Positions 20,537-31,615 of a stretch of DNA of 64,000 bases are shown in pieces. The position numbers were made by a program, and so were the translations under genes. The DNA comes from Amanita rubescens (lineage: Eukaryota; Basidiomycota; Agaricomycetes; Agaricales; Amanitaceae), in assembly GCA_015039365.1 (NCBI GenBank), contig WION01000012.1, forward strand, positions 434,001 to 498,000, read 5' to 3'. Each line of letters begins with the position of its first letter. Position 1 is the stretch's first letter. The notes under the pieces are model-generated. The model searched no databases and was not told the DNA's origin. It worked only from the letters and a program-made list of their open reading frames with translations.

Positions 20537-23500
20537 TCAGGCACCGAATCGGCCAAAGTCATAAGTGAAATTCATTGTCGATCCTGTGTTGCTGCCTGTT
20601 GCACCGTGTAACCAGCCCGTATTGGCTTGCGTTTGCATTGCTTCTGGAGTCTCTGGAATTGACATCGAGTCTACCTGACCCTTGCATCGGTGACAGTGGT
20701 TGTTGCTGGACGGCTTCGTTCGGGCGGGGCCACCACTCGTACCCTGGGAAGTAAGAAGTGGATGGCTCGACTCCCGGTATGTCTAATCCCAGCATATGCG
20801 CCATGATGCGAGTGCCCAACTCCTGGACACCGTTTTCACCTTTGGGAGCTGCGCCAAACGGGGAGCACCGGAATGCCTCGTGCTGTAGATAATCCGAACT
20901 TTTCTCCATACCAAAAGCATCATCGGCAGGTCGCTTGTGTCCACCTGACCCTTGTGCATGGGTGAGATGTATGCTCTCGTTGCCGCGTTGGAAGCCATTT
21001 AGAAGATCCCAGGCGCGTGCAGCGCTAGTCCAGGTGCCCTGTAAGAGATCAACAAGATTGTGATTTGAACCATATCGTCAACTATCACCTTCAACTCCTC
21101 TAGCGCAGACATGCATTGCTCCAGGCCTAAGGATGCTTGCACGTTAGAAGATCGCAAAGTCACTCCACAATTTTGAGTATGAGTCGCTACTTTATGGTCC
21201 GGTAGACTCACGAGTAAGAATATGCATGATTCTTAGATTCTAGGAATCAGAAAATGCTAAAACCTGGATATCAATCACGTACGCTGCGCTTAAGATATAC
21301 GCAGGCAAGAACGGCGACGACCGTTTTAACGAAAACCGGTCCCTGTACGTCGTTACTTGAACGTAAAAGTCAGCGAATAATCTAAAGCAAGTGTGAATTG
21401 CGTTACCTATGGCACTGACATGACTAGCGGCGCCTTGCGCAAGGTCAAATGCTTTCAGCTCCATGGTCGAGCTCACAGGCGATGGCCCAGTCCTACAGAT
21501 TGATGAAACATGGCTTAAGATCATGGTATGACACTCATACCCTTTCCAGTTAGGAATGCTGATGGACATAAGCATTAAAATGACCCGAGTAACGAAGTAA
21601 CTCACAATGCCCGATTAAGCAACAGTACTGCCCCCCAGTATCGTATATGCAGGAAGAGCACGTGTGGGGGCGGCACAGCACGTCGGCTAGCAACATCGTA
21701 GGTTAAGTTCTCTTGTAAACCAATATACCATCGATCAAGGCGAATTTCTAAATCGGCTAGTATAACGCGCTTGGACACGGTAGGAGACATTCTAACTGGA
21801 TAGACATTTGTAATTATTTCTCCTACTATGATCGCTATATAATAATCGTCAGTGAGTTATGAACAGTTACAACGGATATCAAGTTCACCAAGGCTGGTAG
21901 CTGCGCAGAAGCAGCTAAGAACTCTTCCTGGAGTGGGAGAATAGGAAATGTCAATAAAAGGGGAGGGAATAGGCTGCCACAGGCGACTCTCTTCTTCCTG
22001 TATATAACGGAAACAGGTCAATACGCATCCAAAAATAAATTGGACACGTACTAATCCACATTCTGGCATTGGCGCATCATAATCGACGTCTTTAATCATG
22101 AGCGGTCGCCCTGTTCATTATCAGAAATCACGTTACACTCGAGCTTCATTATCCATACCCATATAGACTGAAGCATATCTTCCACGTTGTCAGCTTCGTA
22201 GATAATCATAATCCACATGACATACCTATCAACGAGATAACAACTCCACCAAATCTGTCTCCTCGTCTGAAGTTCCTCTCTAGTAAAAAGATCCTTGCCA
22301 TTAATCCTCCAGTCTGTGGAATCGCAATTCATCCCGAGGTCAAAAGCCTGTACGTTCGTTAGGATACATGATCGGGGGAAGTTCCCAGAGCCGAGCGTAC
22401 CATCCGAATTGCCATTCCTAGATTGCCATGTGTCATTGCAACGTGGGTACGCCCAAGTTAATCAAACATACCTATGAATATCCAGCCCTGCTCCATCGAG
22501 CCTGAAACACTGTTAAGCATAGATTATGGGGGGAAAACGGATATTCGTACCGGTGCCAAACTCACGATATCCAAGCAAAAGTAATGCTTGAACAGTCGAT
22601 GGGCGAGAACGATGAAAATTTTGCGCTGCCAGCGTCAGGAATTTGAGAATACATTAGGAACTGTCTACGACACTCACTAAGAATGGCTAGCGCGCTCTGA
22701 AGATATCCGGAACTAGGCTTCTGTCTTCCATCATTGAGCCCCGCCCGCGAAAGTTCTTCGTCAGAGAATCTTGAACAGATGGAAAACATGGCCAAAAGCA
22801 ACAAGGGAGTCACTTCTTGCGAGGGTTCTAGCTTCGAGCTTGAAGTATTATAAGGTAGTTTCCTGTGCAACGATATAGCGAAAAAATCACATGGTGGATA
22901 AATAGCCTACTTACTCTTGTTTTCTATGGTCGCATGTCACAAGTTAAAGGTCAACAGTATATCAACTTATTTACCTTGCATTGTATTCAGCCAAAAAACG
23001 GGTTTTATGAATTATGGGAAAGACGGGATGAGTATAAGTAAAGTATAAAGACAGAAGTTGATCTTGAACATGGGGAGGAGGTAACATAGCCTCCGAGTCC
23101 TCTTCAGGGATTAACGTGTAATTCGCAGGGGGCCATACCCTGGCCATGGGGAGGCGCCTTGGAAATTTTGGTTGACACGAAACAATACCGGTGTTATATT
23201 CTGCTCACCATATTCCTTCGTTGTGATCATCTGTTCGGAGGCTACGGCTCAGGAGATGAAGACCACTCGATTTACCATGATATCGAACCTTTGATAGCGG
23301 TCAATGGAGGAAAAGTCGAATATTATGAGCTCACCTCCCGGTGCTCATCAATCGAAAGACGTCGAATACCTTCTGTTGCTTCTTGCGATAACTCATCTGA
23401 TTTCTATAATTCAGTATTTTGTTGAAGTATGAAAACGGATAGACGCACCTCCAGCCTGTTCCAAAGTGTACATGCCATTCCAATCTGGCTGGGTCGGTCC

Positions 23501-24462
23501 TTCGCCATTAAGGCCATCTTCACCATCGAGTCTCTCTTCCAATGACATGTCATTTGCATCAATCGGATTAACAATTAAACCATATCCAGAGGCTTGAACA
23601 CCAGATGCGGCGAGTCTGGCAGATAAATTGTCTTGCCATTCCTTCGTCGGGACGACGGATAGCCCGTGGTCTGGTCAAGTCCACAGTGTAAGTTTTTCAT
23701 GGATCTGATCGTCTGTTCAGCATATACGAGCCTTGGGTTGATGACACAATCTCACGCGAGACCCTCGACTGCCTTCGGGAACGCGATGGGTCTCGTCCGC
23801 TTGAAGACTCGGCGCTTTTTAAAATTGATGCGAAAAAGTCTTCCTTTGTTGCTCCCGGAGGTTGGCTCCGACGACCCGAAGGTCCCTGCGCGGCAAGCGA
23901 TAAGTAAAACGATCAGATAAGAACAATGATTGAGCGACTGACGTAAGGGCCCATATCTACCCGATTTATGATATCCCTTGCTAGGTCATCCTGCCTCAAT
24001 TCCGACACGAGGCGCTGGACGCGAGGGTCGGGACATTGAAGTATTGCTCCCAGAAGTGACTCGACTTGATGCCACCTTTGCTCGATGGCATGAATGTATC
24101 CCTTAGGAGGGCCACGTTTGTAGCTAGGGCCTGAAAGCATGCATCATTGGCGCTGTAAATAGTTTTCAAACGCACGAGTGCGAACCTAAAAACGTGCAGG
24201 CTGATATAGGTTGAAAAGCGGAAGTGGAAGGAGATGCATGACGACACTCACTGGTTCCTGTGGCAGCACAACTCTTGCATGGGATATTGTCGCTTACAGA
24301 GCGCTCGCACTTGCTTTTCGTTTTTCGACACTGATCGCATGCTGAGGAAAATATGCAGAGCGGGAGTTGAATGAAGAGGATAAGAAACGTACCACGGCTG
24401 CTTCGTTTCCTACTGTGTGTGTGTGCCTCTTCTTCAGACAGATCCGAGTCGCGCCAATCCAT
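20537..24462 (-). CDS. Zn2Cys6 transcription factor, XlnR-like
   Basis: Fungal-specific regulator. Start 24462 (MDWRDSDLSEEEAHTHSRKR). After the first intron comes ACDQCRKTKSKCERSV with PCKSCAATG, the six-cysteine Zn2Cys6 cluster (spacing C2C6C9C2C6C). After the next intron follow CTFLGPSYKRGPPKGYIHAI and EQRWHQVESLLGAILQCPD, wording typical of mushroom homologues of the xylanolytic activator XlnR. The middle homology region shows LYFTYTHPVFPIIHKTRF, a helix with LLLLAMFSICSRFSDEEL, and NGKDLFTREELQTRRQIWWS. The C-terminus reads GFQRGNESIHLTHAQGSGG and TRIMAHMLGLDIPGVEPS. A 49-base intron (about 20626-20674) then lets the protein end in STMNFTYDFGRFGA-stop at 20537. Without that intron a +1 break must be assumed. 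More than ten introns. Carbohydrate-regulon role is by family only. Confidence 0.82.
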
Positions 24463-24655
24463 GTGGAATGAAGTCAGAGATTGGATAGCGCTGCGGACTT
24501 TCGAATAGTAAAATGATGAATTGGAAGATCTTCACGTGCAGGCGGATTAGGTCATAATAATACACTTTCGACTGACTACATAGCAGACAATGCAAATTAT
24601 CTCCTAATGGCAGTCATCGCCACAGTCCAGTCTGGTATATATAGCCCACCCACAA

Positions 24656-25801
24656 TCATTTAAGCGGACTAAACGACAGAGGTGTAAGAATAAACGAGTC
24701 CATCGACTTGACCAGTTGCGACGTCTACATGCACATGTCACGTAAAGGCTGCTCGATAAGAATTAGACTTACCTTTGAAACTGTCTCCGCCCATCCATCC
24801 ACCTGCCAGGCTTTCTCCCTAGTTTCTTTTCTCGTTTGGAGGCTTCTGGAAGGGTGGGAAAAGCGTCACTACACGGCGATCGCCTCAAGAGAGAACTTGA
24901 ACTCACGGGTATTGCCACATGTGGTGCACTTCGTGCAACCGTCCAATCTGGGAGAACCATGCACCGACTGGAGTCACGAACTTCCTCCGAGCGTCAATCC
25001 CTCTTCTCCTGCGCAGTGTCAAAGACAAGTAACATCGGCAAAAAAGACAATCTTACCAGGCCGTCTCCCACTCCAAGAGCGTTCCCGCCTTCAACTGGTA
25101 TGTTCTAAGCTCAAATATACCGCCTTGCGCATGAGGGGGTGCAGTTGGGAAAAAGGCGAACTCCTGGTTTAGTTGAAGAGATCGGGAAACTATGTATGGT
25201 AGCATAGCCGCGTATGACTCCCTATGTTGCTGTGGCATGCTTAGTGTAGTGCGTCGCACGGAGATGCCAACATGTCCTTACCGCCGTTTCGCGCACCAGA
25301 CGACTTGTCTTATCATACCCCCCATAGTTCTCGTATTCGAGGATATGGACGTATGTGTCTAGTTCACCAACCACGACTTCCCAGCTACCAGCGAGTTTGA
25401 CTCCAAGCTCAGGGTCGTTCCTGACATTAGTATAATATCTTTCACTGGTGAACGTGAGCAAGAGCAATCATTGCAGCCGCATAACGCACGCAGCCCTCTT
25501 GTACTCCTCTGCCTTGTTAGGGACCACTCTGTGAACTATCGATCATTTGGTCAGAAAACTTATGGACAACACATTGCACCGCCAACCTTCGAATCCGTGG
25601 ACATACTTCCCACGACCGACAAGGCGAGAGTGTTGCAAAACTTCGAGTTCACCATCCTTCTTTGCTTGTGGAGAACCGTGGAGTAAAGACTATGAAATGA
25701 CGGTCAGAATTTGGACCCAGGGTGGGCAGCAACATCACCTGGACAGATATGGATCGCCTGGAAAGCGCAGACAGAGGGCGTCGAGCTATTGTGCTGAGCA
25801 T
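24656..25801 (-). CDS. NIPSNAP-family mitochondrial protein
   Basis: Start 25801 gives MLSTIARRPLSALSRRSISV, a clear mitochondrial presequence. An intron leads to SLLHGSPQAKKDGELEVL and GRGKYVHGFE. Another intron leads to VHRVVPNKAEEYKRAA, then YYTNVRNDPELGVKLAGSWE and YVHILEYENYGGYDKTSRL, the first NIPSNAP (ferredoxin-like) repeat. The second repeat contains GGIFELRTYQLKAGTLLEWE, VGAWFSQIGRLHEVHHMWQ and TREKAWQVDGWAETVSK. It ends via a last intron in QLVKSMDSFILTPLSFSPL-K-stop at 24656. Family members sit in mitochondria; animal ones act as mitophagy signals, but the fungal role is not settled. The gene is intact with about seven introns. Confidence 0.9.
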
Positions 25802-26091
25802 GTTGATGATGAGACAGTTGAGAACTCCTTGCTACGCGACACCGACCCCAGGCCTCGCCTGTCATGGTCACGGTGATCTCGCTCTTTCGGCGAATGCATC
25901 CGGATGACTAAGCAACTATGTACATCTCACACACGGTCCACCGCTTGTCCATCGACCGATTCAACCGCAATCGCACCCTCCGGTTTTGAATCGTAATTTC
26001 GCACAGACGTAGAGATTTCGAGTAAGATTCGCATGAGATTTTTTGCTTGAGTGGGACCTACCACCTCTTTAGTACAAAACCAAGCAAGTTA

Positions 26092-27538
26092 TCAACGGCG
26101 TACCCATCCGTCATTGTCAACCTCAATCACTGCCGATGTCAATATCGTTTCCGTTTCCTCGTCTACAATCATGTTTATTGTAGCAAGTCCAGAGGACGGT
26201 CTGCTGACCAGGTCCAACGATATCCAATCCCCTTCACTGGCATCTAGACAAATGTTATGATTTTCCCTTTGGAAGTCGAAAACACATACTTGCGGGACTT
26301 TGGAAACAAGTGTCATTCTTACCATCAACCGCATGTGAAGGCGGATGATTAATATATTGTTGCTTATACTCGGGGCTCAGAATTTCAAAGCTCTCGCGTG
26401 CTTTATACAACATTTCTTCAGCCATTGAAACTTCCTTCGTAAGCTCCGGCGGTAACAATTGAATAGAAGTCTCGAAAATGCACAATCTCCCAAGGCATGG
26501 AGCACGGGAAATTGTTGGTGGTATCGTGTATTCAGCTGTATCAATAAACGAAACTTGTGAATGGTCATCTGACAGAAGTGAATCGAGCATCTGTGTAGCG
26601 CTTCTCTGCAGAAATCCATAAACTCGGGGTCATTTGGTCCAATTCACTAACTTACAATATGTCGATTATTTCTTTCATCGCCTTCCATGCCCACAGTAAA
26701 TGGCTGATCTCCACCGAGTTCCACGCCTTGATCAAACCATGCCTCCGGTACGGTATTCATTAAAATAGTGAAATAATTATCCGCCATCTTCATAGTTTCC
26801 TCAGTCGCGTTGAGGTGACGTAACAAGGAGATAAAATTCGAGGCCATGGAACGGGGCATGATGGTCCCATGCCCTAACCACGCGAACGCTGTGTGAATGC
26901 GGGTCCCCGCAGACACGCTCCGAAGTTGGCTGGATAACATTTCGTGGGGCGGCAAAAGATGGATGGCAGACTTAGATGACTCATTTATGCGTGAACGCAT
27001 AGCCAGCAAAATTTCCGGCCAAACTAGATAGTCGTCATCCTAGTGAACCAGAGCGTTATTGCGTGCCAGACATAGCAAGTTGTGAAAATATCTCGCCTGA
27101 ATGAAGCAGTAGGGCGTATGTGATTGCTCACAGGCAAAGAAACGGGCCTGAAAGTACAGGTTGCTTGGAGAGTTATAGAGCATAAGCTTCGACTCTGGGC
27201 ATTTAGATTCCACGAAGGTCTGGCATGACGTTGCAATCGATGGATGATAGTGGTACGGCGAAAGGACGTACGGTATAGTTCAATTTGTGAGGGCTGTTGT
27301 TCCATATGAAAACCTGAGAGATTGTGTCTTGCAGTTGCGGTTGGCACAAGAGCGACACTATTTTCACAACATTGGCAAGTCGCGACCAGTTGAGGATTAT
27401 AGCAGTTGTATCGCCATGTAGCGTCAAATCCTGGGGGTTCGTTGAAGGTCCGGGTACAATGACGTTCCACAGACGATGGACTGCAACAGCAAGGATGGCG
27501 CACGCTACGGCAAGTAACAGAACGCGATGGTGCGACAT
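26092..27538 (-). CDS. Putative type II membrane glycosyltransferase with discoidin-like tail
   Basis: Start 27538 gives MSHHRVLLLAVACAILAVAV, a single signal-anchor helix. The lumenal part begins DTTAIILNWSRLANVVKIVS, a GT-A-like first strand, and then FIWNNSP. An acidic QDDDYLVWPEILLAMRSRI (about 27000-27050) is a good candidate DxD metal-binding motif. It is followed by FAWLGHGTIMPRSMASNFIS and MADNYFTILMNTVPEAWFDQ, similar in layout to fungal GT64/exostosin-like proteins. The C-terminal part has NHPPSHAVDGKNDTCFQSP, joined by an intron to ASEGDWISLDLVSRPSSGL, which resembles an F5/8 type C (discoidin) carbohydrate-binding domain. The literal stop is at 26092; a further small exon is possible. 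Glycosyltransferase activity is inferred from layout, not from a full family match. Confidence 0.6.
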
Positions 27539-27598
27539 GCGATCACTCTTTCCAGGGCCGATAGCAAGTATATATTATTACATCAGAACAAACTACTC

Positions 27599-28426
27599 TC
27601 AATCCATTCTCGCCTTCAGTGTACGTGTAATCGCTTTGTCTTTTGTCCTGGAATGACTGGTCACCACTGTCCACTGATCGCCAACTGGATGTTACCTACA
27701 GGATATGCACAACGCATCCCCAGCCAGAGAACGCATCACGGTCCACTGCATTCATTAGCGTTTGTGAGATCGTTTCGAAAAGATCTTCTGGTTCCAAATT
27801 TGGTTCCCATAGAGCCTCTGCAATACCAAATATCTTTGCGCTAGCAGTGCCCGCGACGACGAAGTCTTTGGCAAAATTTAGACAGCCAATGAGATCAGCG
27901 GCAGCAATGAACGGCTTCACGTCTCCCGAAGGGGTCTTCGACAATCCAGCAATAACCGGTTCAATAAAGTAGGGACCAAATCGGTGTTCATAGAGCGTCG
28001 AAGATACCAAGTGGGCAAAGGTTTCCGGTTCTATCTCTCTCTCCTCTTTGATAGTGTACATATTAACCCTGAAGCGGAAGCGTTCTCGTCTTGGTGGTTG
28101 ATTCGTTCATTTTCAGGAGAAATTAAGCTACAAGTGGACTCACAGCGTCTCCAGATCCGTCGCAAGGCCACTTAGGCCAAGGTAGATGCGATCTGTCACA
28201 GGGAAAATCTTATGAGGGTTCAAAGTGCCCCAACTCAGAGAGTTGATCACAGCTTTACCTTTGGAAAGTTTGATGAGATACCGAGTGATTGACTGCCCAA
28301 ACGTAGGTCAGATGCGATAGCTACGCAATCTTTCCCCACCATGGCTACCACCGAGCCGCCGTTGTATTCCATAATCGACTGTAGTCATGTCAGCGACAGA
28401 ATCGGATGGATACGTACACTGACCAT
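27599..28426 (-). CDS. PUP3: 20S proteasome subunit beta-3
   Basis: Non-catalytic beta subunit of the 20S core. The start at 28426 is a single-codon first exon: ATG followed by an intron to about 28373, giving M-SIMEYNGGSVVAMVGKDCV, the usual N-terminus. Then KIFPVTDRIYLGLSGLATD, INMYTIKEEREIEPETFAHL, YEHRFGPYFIEPVIAGL, FIAAADLIGCLNFAKDFVVA and LEPEDLFETISQTLMNAVDR with DAFSGWGCVVHIL. A last intron joins HIL to TKDKAITRTLKARMD-stop at 27599. No catalytic Thr, as expected for beta-3. Complete and intact. It is divergent from the molybdenum cofactor gene with 140 bases between starts. Confidence 0.95.
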
Positions 28427-28457
28427 GTTGGCAGGTATATGATGAGTGAAGCCTCGT

Positions 28458-28487
28458 ACGCGTCAGTCACTTGTCAAAGTGACGCGT
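28458..28487. promoter_or_regulatory. Palindromic pair of MCB-like ACGCGT sites
   Basis: In the 140-base gap between PUP3 and the molybdenum cofactor gene, ACGCGTCA (28458-28465) is mirrored by TGACGCGT (28480-28487). Inside lies a second inverted repeat, GTCACTT/AAGTGAC with a 4-base loop. ACGCGT is the core bound by MBF-type factors in fungi. The pair could control either or both genes; binding is inferred. Confidence 0.45.
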
Positions 28488-28566
28488 CGTTCTTGTTACT
28501 GTAACAGATTAGATACCGCAGTCACGTCACGCGATCAAACGGCAGACGTTGACTTCACCTTTACCA

Positions 28567-30705
28567 ATGCAAGCCAATAGTCATGGATTTATAAAATTGC
28601 TCAAACGTGGACTATCAACCGCTTCCGCCGAGTCTCTGGCCCGTACAATGGCCAAAGTATGTCACCAACTCCTTGATACGTTATTGAAGGCTCACTTTAT
28701 CCTAGCAAAGGATAGCACAGATCGATGCCTCAGGTCGAGTATCCCCAGCATTAATAGACTCATTTCGAAGGCAACACAACTACCTGCGCATATCTCTTAC
28801 TGAGAGGTGCAACCTGCGTTGTGAGCTCATCTTCGTTGACGCGGTGGACATTCATTCAGGACTACTCAATTTAGGCTTCTATTGCATGCCCAGCGATGGT
28901 ATCGAGCTTTCACCCACTGGAAAGCTTCTGACCAACTCAGAAGTCTTACGCCTCGCAACCTTGTTCGTGAGGAACGGTGTTACAAAGATCAGGCTCACAG
29001 GGGGTGAACCAACTGTCAGAAAAGGGCTTGAAGAAATTATTGGTTAGTCATCCCTGCTCACACGGGACCATTAGTTCAAATGATTAGTTAGATAGCCTCC
29101 ATGCACTTCGAAAAATTGGGCTGGAAGCTATCGCCATGACGAGCAACGGCTTGGCCCTTCATCGTCGTCTACCAGAACTTGTAGAAAGAGGCCTCACTCA
29201 TTTGAACCTCAGGTAAGCCAAACTCAAGTCCGAAAGGATCGGATTTGACAAATGTGCACCAGCCTAGACACCCTAGACCCATTCAAATTTGAAATCATAA
29301 CACGTCGTCGAGGCCATGACGCTGTCCTCAAATCTCTCAACATCGCGAGCTCACTACCATTGGCTTCACTTAAAATCAATGTCGTCGTTATCAAGGGTCT
29401 CAACGATATGGAGGTCCTTGATTTTGTTGAAATGACGAAAGACCGTGCAATATCTGTCCGCTTTATTGAATTCATGCCCTTCACAGGTACGTTCGATATT
29501 TTGAGTTGTATTTTGGATTTACCCTTTGCAAAGGCAATAAATGGGAAAAGGAGAAGTTGGTTCCCTCTTCACTTCTACTGGAACGAATCAAGGACAAATT
29601 CTCATCACTAATGCGCTCTCCCGATGAACTCAATGATACGGCACAGACATGGAAAATACCCGGCTATAAGGGAACTATAGGTTTTATCAGCAGCATGTCT
29701 GATCATTTCTGTAGCTCGTGCAATAGACTTCGCCTTACTGCAGACGGGGAGATAAAGGTCCGACCTTTGAGGCAGGCGCGATGAAATATTCAATTTATTA
29801 TGATTTTAGGTCTGTCTCTTCGATGCCAAGGAAGTGTCATTACGCGATGAGCTACGAAGAGGTGCAACAGATGAAGAATTGCTCGCGCTGATTGGCTGTG
29901 CGGTCAAAGGCAAGCAAGAAAAACACGTTGGAATGGATGATATCGATGTTGTAAAGAATCGACCAATGATTCTCATAGGTGGTTGAGTGTCCCTTCTCGT
30001 GAAGATTTATGCGCGTGAATACGATCGTTTTATTGACTGCTAGTCGTAGGATCCGCTCCTGTCGCTCAAACCAACCTGCGTCTCATTCCCGCGTTGCCAA
30101 CTCGCCGAGACGCTTATCTCCCTTCTCAGCCCACGCTTGGTTTCCGATTTAATAGCACAGATGCGCGACTCACACACATTAATGAGCATGGTCGCGCGAC
30201 CATGGTAGACGTAGGTGATAAAAATCCCACGAGACGCTCAGCTACAGCGGTTGGACGCATATACATTTCGGAGGCTGCTTATAGATTGGTAACATCAACG
30301 TATCCCCCTCAACCGAATGCAGCGGATCCATTGGCTGAGAAGGCTCGGAAAAAAGGCGATGTCTTGACCGTCGCTCAATTAGCCGCCATCATGGGTGCCA
30401 AGAAGACATCCGATCTGATACCTCTTTGTCATCCACTCGCACTTTCAAATGTATCTGTTACTCTAACACCAGAGCCTTCACCAAGTCATACGGAAGGCCG
30501 CCCTAGCATAGCATGCCAGGCGACCGTATCTTGTGAAGGTAAGACAGGCGTTGAAATGGAGGCACTAACCGCTGTCTCCGTCGGCTTGCTCACGGTATGG
30601 GACATGTTGAAGGCAGTGGCAGGAAAGGAGATGGAGATGGGTAAAATATATGTCTCGCGTAAATCTGGTGGTCAAAGTGGTGATTTTGTGAGAGAGGATA
30701 TTTAG
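28567..30705 (+). CDS. MoaA-MoaC fusion, molybdenum cofactor step 1 (MOCS1/cnxABC type)
   Basis: Converts GTP to cyclic pyranopterin monophosphate. Start 28567 gives [20 protein letters not shown], a likely mitochondrial presequence. The radical-SAM MoaA half has [12 protein letters not shown] joined across an intron to GFYCMPSDG, forming the C-x3-C-x2-C cluster site, then [20 protein letters not shown] and [22 protein letters not shown]-terminal cluster begins [20 protein letters not shown]. The MoaA part ends [10 protein letters not shown] and an in-frame TGA at about 29986-29988. A spliced intron (to about 30043) instead continues as [15 protein letters not shown] into Moa[74 protein letters not shown], ending [14 protein letters not shown]. 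Start was set at ATG; a frame-extending TTG lies 18 bases upstream. Confidence 0.93.
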
Positions 30706-30730
30706 AAGAGTAGCATGGGCACCAGCTACT

Positions 30731-31243
30731 CTACGCAATGAATTTCTTCCGTTTTTCCGTGTCTTTGATCTCATCCAGAACCAATCGGTCCTCCTCTTTC
30801 CCCTTGATGATAGAACGATAGCACGAGAGAATAGGCTTCGGGCGATGCATGACTTACATCTTTCAGTTTGACTATAGTTGGGATAGATTGGACGCTCCAG
30901 GGCTGTGCTCGGTAAATGTTCGAAGGTGACTTCCATCTAGAACCCGAGACGAGTGAGCCCAGAGATCAAGGAAGATTTCATGGCACGAAACTCATTCCTA
31001 TTACCGACGTAGACGATGAGTGCCGCGGAGCTCTCTGATCCTGAAAATGTGTCCTGTACGACCTGCTCGACGTCTCGACAATCCTAGATCTGGTTATAAG
31101 TACTATCGTAGTGCATTATGAACACCGTGCACCGGACACCACAGTTGCCCATCCACGACAGACGAATAAAAGATGATGAACCTCTGGGAAGCTTTCATCA
31201 GCGCTGTGGAATCTGAAGAGTCCTCTGCAATTGAAAGAGGCAT
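30731..31243 (-). CDS. Clot/TXNDC17-type thioredoxin-like protein
   Basis: Small cytosolic thioredoxin-fold protein of the DUF953 family. Exon 1 starts at 31243 (MPLSIAEDSSDSTALMKAS, then RFIIFYSSVVDGQLWCP). It is joined by an intron (about 31082-31131) to DCRDVEQVVQDTFSGSE, giving the family's WCPDC active site, then ALIVYVGNRNE. Another intron leads to WKSPSNIYRAQPWSVQSIPT and IVKLKD, with the cis-Pro loop. The last exon reads GKEEDRLVLDEIKDTEKRKK-FIA-stop at 30731. About 110 residues, normal for the family. Converges on the MoaA-MoaC gene with 25 bases between stops. A damaged copy of exon 1 lies at 32625-32757. Confidence 0.85.
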
Positions 31244-31298
31244 GATGGGCAAGTTCAAGTTAATATACGGATCGGTTTCCGGTGGGATGAAATGAGAC

Positions 31299-31387
31299 CA
31301 CACTCGCCATCAACCAACACACTCGTTGAATGGCCACCACACTCGCTCCGTTTGCCCTCACACTCGTGATAAGGCTCATCACACTCA
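31299..31387. repeat. Five CACACTCG direct repeats at 19-21 bp spacing
   Basis: CACACTCG occurs at 31299-31306, 31318-31325, 31338-31345 and 31359-31366, and CACACTCA at 31380-31387. Start-to-start distances are 19, 20, 21 and 21 bases, close to two helical turns. They sit between the divergent starts of the Clot-like gene (31243) and the PPCDC gene (31616), where a set of regulator sites on one face of the helix would be expected. Confidence 0.7.
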
Positions 31388-31615
31388 AGTAGTACCCCAA
31401 CTCGTACACGGTCGCGTGCGCCCTATGAGGATATTAATCCCGCGCACGAATACCTCTCCGTCGGCTCAACGTCAACAGAAGGCAAGCAGTAGTGCCGCTC
31501 ATAGCTATACTATATGTTAGCACAATATATTCAGTTTTTCCAAATGTACTTATTGCGACGTCGATGAATACGAGTTCGAAGATGAAAAACCCTAACCCTA
31601 ACATTGCGGCTACTC

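Noticed and set aside
20626..20690. Certain frameshift in the XlnR-like gene
   Set aside because: A 49-base GT...AG intron at about 20626-20674 restores the frame without assuming an error, so I do not count it as proven.
23159..23920. Plus-strand frames inside the XlnR-like gene
   Set aside because: They lie opposite exons and introns of the regulator and show no family pattern.
28567..30705. Two separate genes, MoaA and MoaC
   Set aside because: Both are in one orientation with a spliceable intron and no second promoter-sized gap; fusion as in animal and fungal homologues is simpler.
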